DNA of 64,000 bases from the NCBI RefSeq assembly GCF_014133895.1, contig NC_050727.1, positions 1,240,001 through 1,304,000 on the forward strand. The letters run 5' to 3'. Under the pieces are notes generated by a model. The model made no database searches, was not told the DNA's origin, and saw nothing but the letters and a program-made list of their open reading frames with translations. The stretch is from Torulaspora globosa (taxonomy: Eukaryota > Ascomycota > Saccharomycetes > Saccharomycetales > Saccharomycetaceae). Position numbers and translations under genes: made by a program. The stretch's first letter is position 1, and every line of letters begins with the position of its first letter. This document shows, piece by piece, positions 35,665 through 46,402 of this stretch.

Positions 35665-36723
35665 TTAACGGAAGTCGTGCAAGATATTCAGAAGCTCGTC
35701 AGCTTTCACCTTTGGGTCCATCGCACTGACCGCAGCGTCCCGGTTGGCCCTCGACCTCTGCAGCGGACGCTGCTGGTATCTTCTGCCCTGCATCGTGCGC
35801 CTTGCCTGCTGGCTGATGCCGCTCACAACTTGGGCTCTGATCATGACCTTGCCGCCGTCTCCGACCGACACCTGCCGAACCTCGAACGGGAAAGTGGCCT
35901 CTCTGATGAAGTCGCCCAAGTTGTAGGCGATCTGCGAGGTCATTGGGCTCGACGACGTGGCGTTGGCGACGAACCCACCGATCGCAGCCAACCGGTCATT
36001 CCCGTCGAAGTTCAGGAATCTCCCGGGAACTATGGTCTTCTGAACCACGCCGTTGGGCGAGTTCCTCAACTTGCCCCGCAGATTGTACGTGAGACCACCA
36101 GTGCCAATGACGTTTTTGAAGCTGTTCTTCGACACCCTGCTTGCCTGCAGTGCGCTGCGCTCGGTCAGGAACGCAATGGCGTTCTGGTTCATATCCTTCG
36201 CGGAAAAGCTCTTGTTCTTCAGCGCCTCCGGGTCCTTCTCAAGCAACCACTGCTTGAACTCGCTCCGCAGCGCCTTCACATGGCCCAGCTTCTTCGACAC
36301 GCTCTTCTGCAGGTTCGCCGCGCCCGATTCGATGTTGACCAGCGAACACAGCGGAGCCAGCCGGTCTGCCGCGGCAGACCGGCCCTCGAAGAGCGGGTTC
36401 GCCTTGCCCGGATTGTAACTGGGCGCCAACCCCATCTCCTGGAAACGCAACCTGTTCCATTGCGAGCCTGTGCTGGGCTCGAAATCCGTAATCCGCTCCA
36501 ACGTGTCGAGCTCGTTGTACACCAGAAACCGAGACTTGTTCCTAGTCGGAATAGCAGCCTTCAGACCCCATTCCTGCCGATGATGCGTCGAAGGCTTCGT
36601 TTCGATGACCTGATGACTGGGATGATACCTCGGCACAGAACTGAACAACGGTTTAGAGTTCCTAGGCACATGCGACAGCCGGGAGTTTCTCAGCAAATGT
36701 GCCAAGCTGCTCGACGACGACAT
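35665..36723 (-). CDS. MRP51: mitochondrial small ribosomal subunit protein Mrp51
   Basis: 352 residues (yeast Mrp51 is 344). A mitochondrial ribosomal protein (bS1m) needed for translation and interacting with mRNA 5' leaders. The N-terminus MSSSSSLAHLLRNSRLSHVPRNSK is a basic, serine-rich presequence. NKSRFLVYNELDTLERITDFEPSTGS, GGLTYNLRGKLRNSPNG and VPGRFLNFDGNDRLAAIGGFVAN are family blocks. Third-position GC is high, which produces a 349-codon shadow frame on the plus strand. It belongs to the YPL track (YPL118W), placed between HIS3 and DED1. Confidence 0.93.
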   Translation of the reverse strand: MSSSSSLAHLLRNSRLSHVPRNSKPLFSSVPRYHPSHQVIETKPSTHHRQEWGLKAAIPTRNKSRFLVYNELDTLERITDFEPSTGSQWNRLRFQEMGLAPSYNPGKANPLFEGRSAAADRLAPLCSLVNIESGAANLQKSVSKKLGHVKALRSEFKQWLLEKDPEALKNKSFSAKDMNQNAIAFLTERSALQASRVSKNSFKNVIGTGGLTYNLRGKLRNSPNGVVQKTIVPGRFLNFDGNDRLAAIGGFVANATSSSPMTSQIAYNLGDFIREATFPFEVRQVSVGDGGKVMIRAQVVSGISQQARRTMQGRRYQQRPLQRSRANRDAAVSAMDPKVKADELLNILHDFR

Positions 36724-36750
36724 TGAGCGGCAATTGAGTGCAGAAACAAC

Positions 36751-36970
36751 CTACAGCGACTGCTCCTTGACCTGATAAAGTCTCTTCAAGCTGGTCAACT
36801 TGAATAATTTCACATACCGCTCGCCGTACAAAGCGACGCACACTACAGAGAGCACACTCAAAGCCAATTTCCAGCCGGCCAACAGCACCCACAGACTGCA
36901 GAGATGTGCACAGACTGCCAGCAGCGCCCACAATCCAGCAGACCGCCAAACAGGCTTCAAAACTCTCCAT
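36751..36970 (-). pseudogene. small two-helix membrane ORF, off-frame from its ATG by one base
   Basis: Codons from 36960 down to the TAG at 36751-36753 encode about 69 residues. Two hydrophobic helices (SAGLWALLAVCAHLCSLWVLL, then LALSVLSVVCVALYG) precede a basic tail (LFKLTSLKRLYQVKEQSL). That is a membrane-protein profile, unlike noise. No ATG precedes it in frame (TAA at 36969-36971). An ATG at 36968-36970 sits one base out of frame across a T4 run (AAAA at 36959-36962 on the plus strand). It could be a homopolymer sequencing error, a pseudogene or a non-AUG gene. I recognise no family. It is divergent from DED1. Confidence 0.4.
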
Positions 36971-37122
36971 TACTGCCAAACCGGTCGAAGAAGATCATCC
37001 TCGACGACCCAGCTGTAACCCGGCCCAGGCCTTTTCTGACAAGATTGTGTGTGGTGTAAGGATGTGGTGAAAATTTTCAACGGGAGAAAAAGGAATTCCG
37101 CTGGCAGTGGGCTTTCAGCCAG

Positions 37123-37140
37123 TATATATTATATAATATT
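37123..37140. promoter_or_regulatory. TATA-rich element of DED1
   Basis: TATATATTATATAATATT, 76-93 bp before the DED1 ATG. It is the only TATA-like element in this 492-bp gap (36724-37215), which also holds the membrane ORF on the other strand. Confidence 0.55.
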
Positions 37141-37215
37141 GTGGATGGATCAAGAGGTGATGGTTCATCTGACAGACCAGTAACAGTCTTATAGAGAGCA
37201 AGTTCTATAGGTAAT

Positions 37216-39036
37216 ATGGCAGAGTTGAGTAATCAAGTTGAGAAATTGGACATCAACGTTGGTTCGGATCGCAAGGGAGGATACGTTCCACCACATTTGA
37301 GGAACTCTGGAGGCAGAAGGCCAAGAAACGACGGGTTTGAAGCGGGTCGTGGTGACAGGAGCGGCAGTAGGGGGAGTTTTTTCGGATTTGACCGGCGCAG
37401 TGAGGGAAGAGGCGGATTTGGCAGAAACAGCGGCGGTAGTGGGTTCAGACCAGCAGGTACTGGTAAATGGGTTGATGGGAAACATGTTCCAGCGGCGAGA
37501 AACGAGAAGATGGAGGTGCAGTTGTTTGGGGTAGCGGAGGATCCAAACTTCCAGTCTTCTGGTATCAATTTTGACAACTATGACGACATTCCCGTGGAGG
37601 CGTCTGGTGAGGAGGTGCCGGAGCCTATTACGGAGTTTACGAGTCCTCCTTTGGACGAGCTGTTGTTGGAGAACATCAAGCTGGCTCGTTTCACGAAACC
37701 CACTCCGGTGCAGAAGTACTCGGTTCCGATCGTGGCCAAGGGCAGAGATCTGATGGCGTGTGCTCAGACCGGTTCTGGTAAGACGGGTGGGTTTCTGTTC
37801 CCTGTTCTTTCCGAGTCGTTCAGCACTGGTCCCTCTCCAGCTCCAGAGGGTGCGAAGGGCTCGTACATGAGGAAGGCTTTCCCAACGGCGGTTGTGTTGG
37901 CTCCTACCAGAGAGTTGGCTACGCAGATTTTCGATGAGGCTAAGAAGTTCACTTACAGATCGTGGGTTAGGCCAACTGTGGTGTACGGTGGTGCCGATGT
38001 CGGTTCTCAGATGAGAGAGCTGGACCGCGGTTGTGACCTGTTGGTCGCTACCCCAGGTCGTTTGAACGATCTTTTGGAGCGTGGTAAGATCTCGTTGGCT
38101 AAGGTCAAGTATTTGGTTCTCGACGAAGCAGACAGAATGTTGGATATGGGTTTCGAACCTCAAATTAGACACATTGTGGAAGGTTGCGATATGCCTGGCG
38201 TGGAAAACAGACAAACCCTGATGTTCTCGGCTACTTTCCCAGTGGACATCCAGCATTTGGCCCGTGACTTCTTGAGCGACTACATCTTTTTGTCAGTCGG
38301 TAGAGTCGGTTCCACTTCGGAAAACATTACGCAAAGAATCCTGTACGTGGAGGACGAGGACAAGAAATCTGCTTTGTTGGATTTGTTGTCGGCCTCCAAC
38401 GATGGTTTGACGTTGATTTTCGTGGAGACTAAGAGAATGGCCGATCAGTTGACCGATTTCCTGATCATGCAAAATTTTGCTGCCACTGCTATCCATGGTG
38501 ACCGTACCCAGGGCGAACGTGAACGTGCGTTGGCTGCGTTCAGATCTGGTAGGGCAAACCTATTGGTTGCCACTGCTGTCGCAGCAAGAGGTCTGGATAT
38601 TCCAAACGTCACGCATGTGATCAATTACGATTTGCCAAGCGACGTCGATGACTACGTTCACAGAATTGGTAGAACTGGTCGTGCCGGTAACACTGGTGTC
38701 TCCACCGCATTCTTTAACAGAGGTAACAAGAACATCGTCAAGGGTTTGGTCGAAATCTTGACTGAAGCCAACCAAGACGTCCCAGCGTTCTTGAACGATA
38801 TTTCTAGAGAATCTTCTGGTATCAGAGGTGGAAGAGGCGGTGGCTTCTTCAACAGCCGTGCTAGTGGTTCAAGAGATTACCGTAAGCAAGGTAACGGTAA
38901 CGGTTCGTGGGGTGCCTCCAGAAGTGGTGGTAGCAACTGGGGTTCATCCGGCTCAAGGGGCGGTGGTTCCTGGGGCAGCAGCAGATCCTCTGGATGGGGC
39001 GCATCTGAATCTTCCGGTAACTCATCCTGGTGGTGA
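37216..39036 (+). CDS. DED1: DEAD-box RNA helicase Ded1
   Basis: 606 residues (yeast Ded1 is 604). Essential helicase for translation initiation that unwinds 5' leaders with eIF4F and condenses under stress. N-terminal VPPHLR motif and Gly/Arg/Phe-rich region, then the eIF4E-binding-like lead-in [22 protein letters not shown]. Core motifs are the Q motif ([14 protein letters not shown]), AQTGSGKT (I), PTRELA (Ia), TPGR (Ib), DEAD (II), SAT (III), the IV/V region [11 protein letters not shown] and [10 protein letters not shown] (VI). The C-terminus is Ser/Gly/Trp-rich and ends SSWW as in Ded1. It is the single ancestor-type copy of DED1/DBP1. Confidence 0.97.
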   Translation: MAELSNQVEKLDINVGSDRKGGYVPPHLRNSGGRRPRNDGFEAGRGDRSGSRGSFFGFDRRSEGRGGFGRNSGGSGFRPAGTGKWVDGKHVPAARNEKMEVQLFGVAEDPNFQSSGINFDNYDDIPVEASGEEVPEPITEFTSPPLDELLLENIKLARFTKPTPVQKYSVPIVAKGRDLMACAQTGSGKTGGFLFPVLSESFSTGPSPAPEGAKGSYMRKAFPTAVVLAPTRELATQIFDEAKKFTYRSWVRPTVVYGGADVGSQMRELDRGCDLLVATPGRLNDLLERGKISLAKVKYLVLDEADRMLDMGFEPQIRHIVEGCDMPGVENRQTLMFSATFPVDIQHLARDFLSDYIFLSVGRVGSTSENITQRILYVEDEDKKSALLDLLSASNDGLTLIFVETKRMADQLTDFLIMQNFAATAIHGDRTQGERERALAAFRSGRANLLVATAVAARGLDIPNVTHVINYDLPSDVDDYVHRIGRTGRAGNTGVSTAFFNRGNKNIVKGLVEILTEANQDVPAFLNDISRESSGIRGGRGGGFFNSRASGSRDYRKQGNGNGSWGASRSGGSNWGSSGSRGGGSWGSSRSSGWGASESSGNSSWW

Positions 39037-39564
39037 ATAATTGATCTCGATTCAGATCCAACCTTTTTCCCACATTTCTCTAAATCATGCATTCTTTAAT
39101 GTCCTAGCATTTGGTTATGCATCGTTTAGCCGCTACTATTTTTTGTCCTTTTCGATTCGATAATTGAGGTATTATACAATTGTACAATAGAGTGTTTTCC
39201 TGCTCTTATATCCCTTTACAGGTGAGATTGCAGTTTGGAAAATGGGATTTCTTCTTAGAAATACCATGTAAAATATGAAGGTGTTGCTTAACTTTCTCTT
39301 CCCGATCAACTTTTCCTTAATCCGTTAAAAGATCACTGATAGAATGTCTCCTGCTTTGTACAGATGCGAGAAGGATAGATGTAAGTTTTTGGGCAAATAA
39401 GATTTATGTCCATTCATGGTACGGTTGTATAATAGTATTTTCTTGTCTTATTTACAGTTATATATCATAGAGATTTAAGTCGCAACAGAAACCCAGAATA
39501 AACGTTTCCAATTAGAAATTACGCAATTTTGTTCCCTATTTACATGTTATTATCCTACCCCATT
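39037..39564. other. AT-rich intergenic between convergent DED1 and RNR gene
   Basis: 528 bp, no gene supported. A GTAAGT at 39381-39386 and a TTTACAG ending at 39457 look like splice sites. There is no branch site between them and exon coding is negligible. Confidence 0.5.
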
Positions 39565-42165
39565 TTAACCGGAACAACTTTCGCAAAGCTCGCTATCCTT
39601 GATATTGCAACTTACAGGAGTCATGTCATGTATACCAAAAACGTCTTCATCTGTCGATGCTTTACGCAGTGATCCTTCCTCAAGCTCTTCGATTGAAACG
39701 CCATTCTTGTCGAAAAAGTCAATGTGCAATTCTTTACGACTGTTCTTCGGATATCTCCCCAATATTGGTTCGTTTTCCAACAGGTAATCATTTGCAAGCT
39801 TCACTGCCGTCATCAATGTGTTGTCGCTGTTAATTGTAAATTGAATCGCTGCAGATGCAGCTTGTGTTCTCAGGTAGTACATGCCCGTTTTAAGGCCCAG
39901 CCTCCAAGCGTAAAAATGCATTCCCGTCAATTTGCCCATCGTGGGTGTCTGCAGATAAAGATTCAAACTCTGTGATTGATCTATGAACGGAGACCTTTCT
40001 CGAGCCATATCTATCAGTCTTCTTTGCGGCACTTCCCATACTGTTTTATAAAGTTTCTTGATCTCATCTGGCAATCCATCAATGTTCTGCACCGAGCCAT
40101 TATCCATGATAATCCTGTTCTTAAGCTTTTCATCCCATATCCCCAGCCGGCAGAAATGCTCCACCATATATCTATTCACATTAATGTATTCCCCGCTCAA
40201 CACTCTTCTGGTGTATATATTCGAAGTCAATGGCTCAAATGATTCTGTGTACCCTAAAATTTGAGAGGTTGAGGCGGTAGGCATAGGCGCAACCAATAGA
40301 GAGTTCCTAAGCCCTGTTTTTGTCGTAATTCTATCCTTCAACTGGTCCCAATCGTTGTATAAATACTCTTCGTCACCTACCGCTGATTTCCAGAAATCAA
40401 ACTGAAGGAGGCCCTGACTTGCTGGAGATCCTGGGAAACTCTTATAATGACCAAACTTCTCGGCAAGTTCAACAGAAGCCTCAATGGCGGCATGGTATAT
40501 GGTTTCGAATATTTGCTTGTTAAGTATGCTTGCCTCTTCAGTTTCGAAGGGAATCTTTAACAAAAAAAATACGTCTGCTAGGCCTTGTACACCAATAGCC
40601 TGTGGCCTATTCTTTTCATTGCTATATCGCGCCTCCTCCACTGGATAGTCACAAACGTCAATCAAACGATCCAGGTTTCTCGTTATCACTTTGACAACGG
40701 AATGTAAACCTTTAAAATCAAACAAGCTTCCTTTGCCTTCAATCTGCTGAACAAAAGCAGGCAGAGCGACAGAGGCTAGGTTACAAACAGCAGTTTCCTT
40801 TGCTGAAGTATATTCGACAATCTCACAGCAGAGGTTCGATGACTTGATGGTTCCCAGGTTTTTCTGGTTAGACTTCTTGTTGCACGAATCTTTATAAAGC
40901 ATAAAAGGTCCTCCCGTTTCAGTCTGGCTTTGCAATATCTCGGACCATAGCTTTTGAGCTTCAACCTGCTGCATTGGAGAAGTAGTCTTCTCATAGTGCT
41001 CGTACAATCTGTCAAATTCTTCGCCATAGACGTCAGTCAACCCTGGAGCCTCATCAGGGCTGAATAATGACCATTTCCCGTTTGTTTCGACCCTTCTCAT
41101 GAAAAGGTCTGGTATCCAAAGAGCAAAAAACAGGTCTCTCGCTCTCAACTCTTCTTTACCGTGGTTCTTTCGTAGTTGTAGGAACTCAAAAATATCAGCA
41201 TGCCAAGGTTCAAGGTATATGCAATAAGCACCAGGCCTCTTGTTACCGCCCTGATCTACATACCTTGCAGTGTTATTAAACACACGAAGCATTGGAACCA
41301 AGCCGCTTGATATTCCGTTGCTGCCTGAGATGAGTGCTCCACATGATCGTATGTTCGAGACGTGAAGTCCTATCCCTCCTGAAGCCTTCGAAATGAGAGC
41401 CGTCTTGTGGAGCGTTTTGAATATTCCATCGATAGAGTCCTCCATCATTCCGAGAAGAAAGCATGAGGAAAGGTACTGGTTCACTGTACCAGCATTGAAC
41501 AGTGTCGGTGAGGCATGGATGAAATAATGTTTCGACATTAGTTCGTATGTCTCCAGGACGGAGTCAATATCACCGTATGGCCCATGGATAGCCAAAGCGA
41601 CCCTCATGAACAGAAATTGCGGTGTTTCATGCACCTCTACAGCGTTCCTTTTCAGGAGATACGATTGACAAAGTGTCTTCCAGCCAAAGTAAGTAAAATG
41701 GAAGTCTCTTTCCTGCACAATAGCGCTATTGAGCCGTTCCTCGTGCAGGACCGCTAGATCATGAAACTCCTGCGATATTATGCCTTTGCGGGGGCTCCTA
41801 TTAGGCTTCCGCCTTTTCTGATCTTGAGAATCATTCAGTTGTTCAACCCAATCGACACGGCTTGTTGTCCTTAATAGACCCAAATTATGTGTAAAAGTTA
41901 TTCCCTTCATCTTCTGGTGAAGTTCATCAATCTCCAACCGAGCTGCCAACACTGAGTAATCTGGATGTGTGCTTGTGAGCGAAGCTAGAGTCTGAGCGAT
42001 GTATTCAACTACCTGTCGCCGGGTTGCAGTCTCTGGAATCGCTTTAAATGCTTTTTCTAGCACTTCAGATACCTTGACATATCGCTTGTTAAGATCAACT
42101 GACAACTTATGCAGTTTCGCAGTGAGCTCTTCCAGGCCAAAACGAGTTCCTTCCTCTACAGCCAT
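39565..42165 (-). CDS. divergent ribonucleotide reductase large subunit (RNR1/RNR3 paralogue)
   Basis: 866 residues. Class Ia reductase large chain that reduces ribonucleoside diphosphates. Catalytic residues are all there by eye: Cys235 (SSCFLL), Asn444, Cys446 and Glu448 (NLCCEIVEY), Cys461 (AVCNLAS), the tyrosine pair in GMYYLRT, and the C-terminal CxxC at 861/864. The specificity site (EDSIDGIF, loop [10 protein letters not shown]) is conserved. The N-terminal ATP-cone is not: the universal MYVxKRDGR start is replaced by [10 protein letters not shown]. The Asp corresponding to Asp57 of yeast/human R1, in VTTVELD, aligns with Val53 (ATRRQVV). A basic insert ([11 protein letters not shown]) is at 117-127. 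RNR1 and RNR3 do not lie here in S. cerevisiae (YER070W, YIL066C). Confidence 0.93.
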   Translation of the reverse strand: MAVEEGTRFGLEELTAKLHKLSVDLNKRYVKVSEVLEKAFKAIPETATRRQVVEYIAQTLASLTSTHPDYSVLAARLEIDELHQKMKGITFTHNLGLLRTTSRVDWVEQLNDSQDQKRRKPNRSPRKGIISQEFHDLAVLHEERLNSAIVQERDFHFTYFGWKTLCQSYLLKRNAVEVHETPQFLFMRVALAIHGPYGDIDSVLETYELMSKHYFIHASPTLFNAGTVNQYLSSCFLLGMMEDSIDGIFKTLHKTALISKASGGIGLHVSNIRSCGALISGSNGISSGLVPMLRVFNNTARYVDQGGNKRPGAYCIYLEPWHADIFEFLQLRKNHGKEELRARDLFFALWIPDLFMRRVETNGKWSLFSPDEAPGLTDVYGEEFDRLYEHYEKTTSPMQQVEAQKLWSEILQSQTETGGPFMLYKDSCNKKSNQKNLGTIKSSNLCCEIVEYTSAKETAVCNLASVALPAFVQQIEGKGSLFDFKGLHSVVKVITRNLDRLIDVCDYPVEEARYSNEKNRPQAIGVQGLADVFFLLKIPFETEEASILNKQIFETIYHAAIEASVELAEKFGHYKSFPGSPASQGLLQFDFWKSAVGDEEYLYNDWDQLKDRITTKTGLRNSLLVAPMPTASTSQILGYTESFEPLTSNIYTRRVLSGEYINVNRYMVEHFCRLGIWDEKLKNRIIMDNGSVQNIDGLPDEIKKLYKTVWEVPQRRLIDMARERSPFIDQSQSLNLYLQTPTMGKLTGMHFYAWRLGLKTGMYYLRTQAASAAIQFTINSDNTLMTAVKLANDYLLENEPILGRYPKNSRKELHIDFFDKNGVSIEELEEGSLRKASTDEDVFGIHDMTPVSCNIKDSELCESCSG

Positions 42166-42879
42166 CCCGCTCGATTAAGGATATCCTCCTATCTGTTAAC
42201 TTAGCAGCAATGAGCGAACAGGACAAGATAACTGAACCCAAGATTGTTCCATTACCTCTAGCACAGAGTTAGTGTTAAAGAAGCTTGTTCAAGGATGTCT
42301 TTAGTATTGAAAAACGGCTGTTAGTAAAAGAAAGAGAAACGCACGTGAAAATGGGATCCAGGTCGCAATCCAACGATGAGACTGTGGTATCGGGCTGTTA
42401 CGAATGCCAGATCGTCCAGACAGAAGCTGCTATATATCTACTTGTAGTGTCGGACTTTGTCTGGTCCGATGCGTCAGTAATTCTTGACACCTTCGGTGTC
42501 GAAAAATTTTATTCCACCAAATATTGGGAAGAAGCAACTTTGAGCCTTGGCTTCGAGGTGCTCCTGATTGGGTATTAGTTGCTGCTTGTCCGTTAACTGC
42601 TGCCATTTCTGGGTGAGGTTTTGGCAGCGAGGACACAGAGCTTTGGTGAGCTGTTGTAGCAACAATTATCCCTCGAATGCAGCCGAGCTTCTATACTAAG
42701 TCCATTTTAGCCAACGGATAAGCTAACGTTTGTCGCTGACAGGCTCCTCACCAGCCATGTTTATGGCCAACTTCGAGCGCAGGACAGATACACGGACACT
42801 GGTTTAGATGGCTTGGGCCCTCTTTACTTGAGCGAACCTCTTCAAATCTGGTGGGGTTGTCCTGGCTGCAAGCTGCAAA
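42166..42879. other. 714-bp upstream region of the RNR paralogue
   Basis: Between the VPS30 stop and the RNR start, both minus strand. CACGTG occurs at 42342-42347. A minus-strand TACTAAC (GTTAGTA at 42320-42326) is present but has no fitting donor/exon that I can read. GTTGTAGCAAC at about 42651-42661 is only a distant relative of the Rfx1/Crt1 X-box. Frames of 58-97 codons here lack family resemblance. Confidence 0.4.
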
Positions 42880-44367
42880 TCACGAAGACGGCGACTGGGC
42901 AAGCCGACTAGAGGAAAAGGCTAGAAGCCATTTAGCGTTAGTCAGCAGAAACTTCATTGCTGTAGTCCATTCCAAAGTCGGCCTACCGCCGAACAACTTC
43001 ACAGAAATTCCGTTTATCTTGTCCTTATGCATCACATAAGGCAGCTCCACATCATAAATGACATCATTCTCGTTTTCAGCATAACCTGCATCACTAGTTT
43101 GCACGTCGCCTGCACCGGACGGAGGCCGAGACAATCCTGCAGCCATCAGTTGGACAATATCCAACAGACACTCAAGAGCTTTATCAAAACCTGTCTCCTT
43201 GCGAAACAGTTTTCCCAGCTTGAAGCCATCCGCGAAGTAGGCCTCGTAAGTTACCCACTCCTGTTCTTCTTGCTGAAATTTACAGACTTTTGAGAAAGAG
43301 CCCATGGGTTGGAGCTTGTATCCTTTAGTTTTGATGTTTAGTCTTGTAATGATCGTGGCAAGCAAAAGAACTATCTGGCCTAAAGCTGCATTAATTTCTT
43401 GCCATGGTACCCTTACCTCGTCGAATCCTCCTAGCCTGAGTCCATTGATTACCCCGAATGGTCCTTCATGCGATATTTTGAACGTTTCATTGTAGACATT
43501 GAATTTCCTCAGCCTATCTAAGCTGTTGAGGGAGAACTCATACTGTTTTTTCAAAGACTGGACTTCAGTTGAGAAATTAATCAGCTCTAGTTCATGCATA
43601 TTTTTCCGTTTCAGGTCTTCCAGCTCCGTGATTCTCTTAGCCTCAACCTGCTTCTCGAGACATGCAATCTTCTGCTCCAACTCTTCGTCTTGTTTTTCCA
43701 GCCCGACAAGCTCATTAAGAAGGGATTCGCTTTCCGATTTCAGCTTTGCTGACTCTTCATGAATTGCTCCAGTTGACTCAGGTTGGGCCACTTTCTTCTG
43801 CTTTTCTATTCTGGAAACGAATTGAGTGTAAAGGTCTCTTTCCCGTATTGCATCATCATATTCACTCTGAAGCCTCTGTATCAGAATGTTGCAGCAATCT
43901 TGGCACACAGGATAGTCGATATTACTGTTCGAAGATAGAATGTTGAACACATTAGCTAGTGCGCTGATCTGCGTCGAAAGCGTTCTCGTATTGCCATGTG
44001 AAAGGCCATAATGGAAGTCTTCATCCAAATGCTCATCTCCTGAATCATCCTCTTTCCTGGCAATCAGAGTCTGTGCAGAAGTTTCAATTGAACTGTCATT
44101 GGATGGACTGCTCGCGCTTGGTTCAGTCTGCAGAAACACATAAGAGTCTAGTTCTGACTTCGGGAGATTCAAATCTTTGGGGTGAATAGCTTTACTTAAA
44201 GCGTGTAGTCTATCGTCAGGTATCTTGTATTTGGTTGGAGTGTAGTCGTTCGATGAGTTCGCCAACAAATCCCTCTGTGCCAGACTTAGATCCAAAAGCG
44301 AACTATCAATCTTTAACGGAAGCCTGCAGTTCTGACATTTAAGCGGCAATTCCTCAATATTGCTCAT
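42880..44367 (-). CDS. VPS30: Vps30/Atg6 (Beclin 1 orthologue)
   Basis: 495 residues (yeast Vps30 is 557). Subunit of PI3-kinase complexes I (autophagy) and II (vacuolar sorting) with Vps34, Vps15 and Atg14 or Vps38. N-terminal CQNCRLPL (C11, C14). A mostly disordered stretch follows to about 150, with a second CxxC in YPVCQDCCNILIQRL. A coiled coil covers about 165-280, and the conserved BARA domain about 300-480. The BARA domain includes FNVYNETFKISHEGPFGVINGLRLG, VPWQEINAALGQIVLLLATI and PMGSFSKV. The C-terminus has TTAMKFLLTNAKWLLAFSS. Confidence 0.95.
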   Translation of the reverse strand: MSNIEELPLKCQNCRLPLKIDSSLLDLSLAQRDLLANSSNDYTPTKYKIPDDRLHALSKAIHPKDLNLPKSELDSYVFLQTEPSASSPSNDSSIETSAQTLIARKEDDSGDEHLDEDFHYGLSHGNTRTLSTQISALANVFNILSSNSNIDYPVCQDCCNILIQRLQSEYDDAIRERDLYTQFVSRIEKQKKVAQPESTGAIHEESAKLKSESESLLNELVGLEKQDEELEQKIACLEKQVEAKRITELEDLKRKNMHELELINFSTEVQSLKKQYEFSLNSLDRLRKFNVYNETFKISHEGPFGVINGLRLGGFDEVRVPWQEINAALGQIVLLLATIITRLNIKTKGYKLQPMGSFSKVCKFQQEEQEWVTYEAYFADGFKLGKLFRKETGFDKALECLLDIVQLMAAGLSRPPSGAGDVQTSDAGYAENENDVIYDVELPYVMHKDKINGISVKLFGGRPTLEWTTAMKFLLTNAKWLLAFSSSRLAQSPSS

Positions 44368-44507
44368 AGTAGCGTTTCACTTTCTTGTGATGGATATCTT
44401 AATTGAATTGAACTTCTAGTTAAAGCTACCTTCGCGCTGTGCTTCGGAGTACTATAATGTAGTGCTATTTTATTATGAAATTCTCTATATACATAAGTGA
44501 GCTGTTT

Positions 44508-46127
44508 TCACCATTTGTAGTGCCAGTACAAGTTAGGTGGCTCGTCGTGCAATGTCTTGACCACATCCCAAGGATTGACGTTGTGATGGCGTCTGGAAGA
44601 TAGGTCCCTTTCGGTCCGCTGTAAATACATCAATTTCATCCTCTCCAAAGGGTTGGTCTCATCCTGTGGAACTATGTATGTTGAACTGACCAGCGGTCTG
44701 CTGCGAGGACATGCTGGTTTTTTGCCGCGAGACTCCACGCTGTTCTCATAGCCCTCTTCGATAAGAGAAGACAATGGTTCTCTGACACACACGTCTATAC
44801 CTTTGGGAACCCAGATTTCGTAAGGCTTCGTAAAGTTATACTTGCCGGTAGAGCGCAGCAGTACATATCCGATGTCCTTGAACACAATTTCAATGCTACC
44901 TTGAAATGGTGGAATAATGTGCCTGGCGTACGCATCGATAGAACAGACGTTTGGTTTAATACCACAGGATTTTGCCAAAGCATGATCTGGGGACTCCTTA
45001 CACAACTTGAACACCTCGAGGCCTTTTGCGACGTTGGCGAACTGATGTACGGCTCCGGGTATGTATTTAACCACCTGGTTGATAGTCTCCGGCGGAGGCA
45101 CGAGAAAGAAAATGCCACCAAGAGTTAAGCAACCGCCATTTTCGGTCCCTCTGAGAGAGATATATGTCTTCTTTTTCAGCTTCCTGACCTTGAACTGATC
45201 AGTCTTCCGAATCTTGTCCAGCCATTCTCGCTCAATGATATCTTCTAAGTCAACTTCGTTCAAGTCTGTCGTAAAACCAGGGAGATCGTTTATCACCTTG
45301 TCAGCAACTTTGAATGCTTGTAAATTTCTTGTCATATTCGGTATATGTAGAACTCCCGCCAGTTGACCTGTCTCCGTTGGCGTCGACGCGAGTCCCTCTC
45401 CGTCCATCTTGCTGCCTGGGAACTTCTGCAATAAGCCGTTGATCAACGTCGACTTGCCCACATTCGCGTTCCCCAGCAAGTAGCTCGATGAACTAAGATT
45501 CGCGTAAACCGTCGGTATGTTCCATTTACGAATCGCAGACGTGGCAATCACTTTGTTCGTAGGAATGCGCAAATGGTATTTCAAAAAGTCCCTGAAAAAG
45601 AGATCTACTTTCCTCTGCAAGGTAGCCTTATCCTTGACAAGCTGGTCTCCTTTTGTTAGCACAAGCGATGACTTGAAATTGGCATCCTGCAGCACTTTTT
45701 TAACCAGATGGAAAGGAAACTCCGGTAATGATGCGACGTGAACAACATTGCTGTTCCTCGGCACAAATTCCAACACCTGATCAAAGCTAAATCTCGCAAA
45801 ACCCTCCTTGGTATATCTATTCGAGTGTAATGCATCATTGCATCGCTTGCAGCTCAAAGAGTGCGACTTCGATTTTCTCAGCTCGTCTAATGAACCCACT
45901 GGAACACTATCCTTTGCTTTCTGAAGTTCCTGGCTAAACAGCAGATACTTCACATCCTCCAATTTCGCAAGCCTATTCACAATCGGCCTCTTTGGTTTGA
46001 TGTAAAAGCCGGCTCTAGCGGGATCCTTGTCTTGTAGAACTATACCGCACGCATTACAATTGATAAACCTCCGGAAGCAAGTTCCGACAACCCTAAAGCT
46101 CCCGAGTCTCGTTCGGGCACTCAACAT
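44508..46127 (-). CDS. GEP3: mitochondrial circularly permuted GTPase Gep3/Mtg3
   Basis: 539 residues (yeast Gep3 is 556). A YqeH-type GTPase required for mitochondrial 15S rRNA processing and small-subunit assembly. An Arg-rich presequence covers about 1-20. A zinc finger is formed by CxxC pairs C24/C27 and C93/C96. The order of GTPase motifs is permuted: G4 TKGD at 158-161 comes before the P-loop GNANVGKS at 219-226 and G3 DLPG at 281-284. A C-terminal domain of about 230 residues is family-specific. It is divergent from NOC2 over a 275-bp promoter in which I saw no clear site. Confidence 0.95.
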   Translation of the reverse strand: MLSARTRLGSFRVVGTCFRRFINCNACGIVLQDKDPARAGFYIKPKRPIVNRLAKLEDVKYLLFSQELQKAKDSVPVGSLDELRKSKSHSLSCKRCNDALHSNRYTKEGFARFSFDQVLEFVPRNSNVVHVASLPEFPFHLVKKVLQDANFKSSLVLTKGDQLVKDKATLQRKVDLFFRDFLKYHLRIPTNKVIATSAIRKWNIPTVYANLSSSSYLLGNANVGKSTLINGLLQKFPGSKMDGEGLASTPTETGQLAGVLHIPNMTRNLQAFKVADKVINDLPGFTTDLNEVDLEDIIEREWLDKIRKTDQFKVRKLKKKTYISLRGTENGGCLTLGGIFFLVPPPETINQVVKYIPGAVHQFANVAKGLEVFKLCKESPDHALAKSCGIKPNVCSIDAYARHIIPPFQGSIEIVFKDIGYVLLRSTGKYNFTKPYEIWVPKGIDVCVREPLSSLIEEGYENSVESRGKKPACPRSRPLVSSTYIVPQDETNPLERMKLMYLQRTERDLSSRRHHNVNPWDVVKTLHDEPPNLYWHYKW

Positions 46128-46402
46128 CCGAGATGGCCGCTCATCTAGCAGCTTCTCAACTGAAGTAGTTCTTCATGATTAACTGTGGATAATGAAAGAT
46201 TCTGGCAGATCGGTATTATTATCACCATGTACGGAGTATTGAATGAAAATTTTCTTTTATATGGTCTAGTATACGCGATGAGATGCGATGAGCTGAAGTA
46301 TTCAGTACATACAAGATACCAAAGCTGCCTGGAAGTTCGCATTCTGAGCTTTGGAAGATTCATTACACCTTTGAAACTAGGCATTGGGTTTAATTGGTAG
46401 CA

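Noticed and set aside
35677..36726. 349-codon plus-strand open frame across MRP51
   Set aside because: It is the exact antisense of MRP51, whose product matches the family from end to end. High GC at third positions removes stops from the antisense frame. The translated product is Arg/Leu/Pro-rich with no domain.
39344..39457. Possible tiny spliced gene (ATG, GTAAGT at 39381, ACAG ending 39457) between DED1 and the RNR gene
   Set aside because: No branch-site sequence lies between donor and acceptor. Exon 1 would be about 12 codons and the downstream frame closes within a few codons.
42320..42326. Minus-strand TACTAAC upstream of the RNR paralogue, as a sign of a missed 5' exon
   Set aside because: The nearest CAG overlaps the branch site. 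No upstream exon coding for a KRDGR-type N-terminus could be read in the 714 bp. The present ATG already aligns to the second half of the cone's first strand. Still worth RNA-seq, because a spliced exon would overturn the main finding there.
42651..42661. GTTGTAGCAAC as an Rfx1/Crt1 X-box for the RNR paralogue
   Set aside because: Three bases shorter than the X-box spacing and without the central CCATGG-like core, so the match is not above chance.
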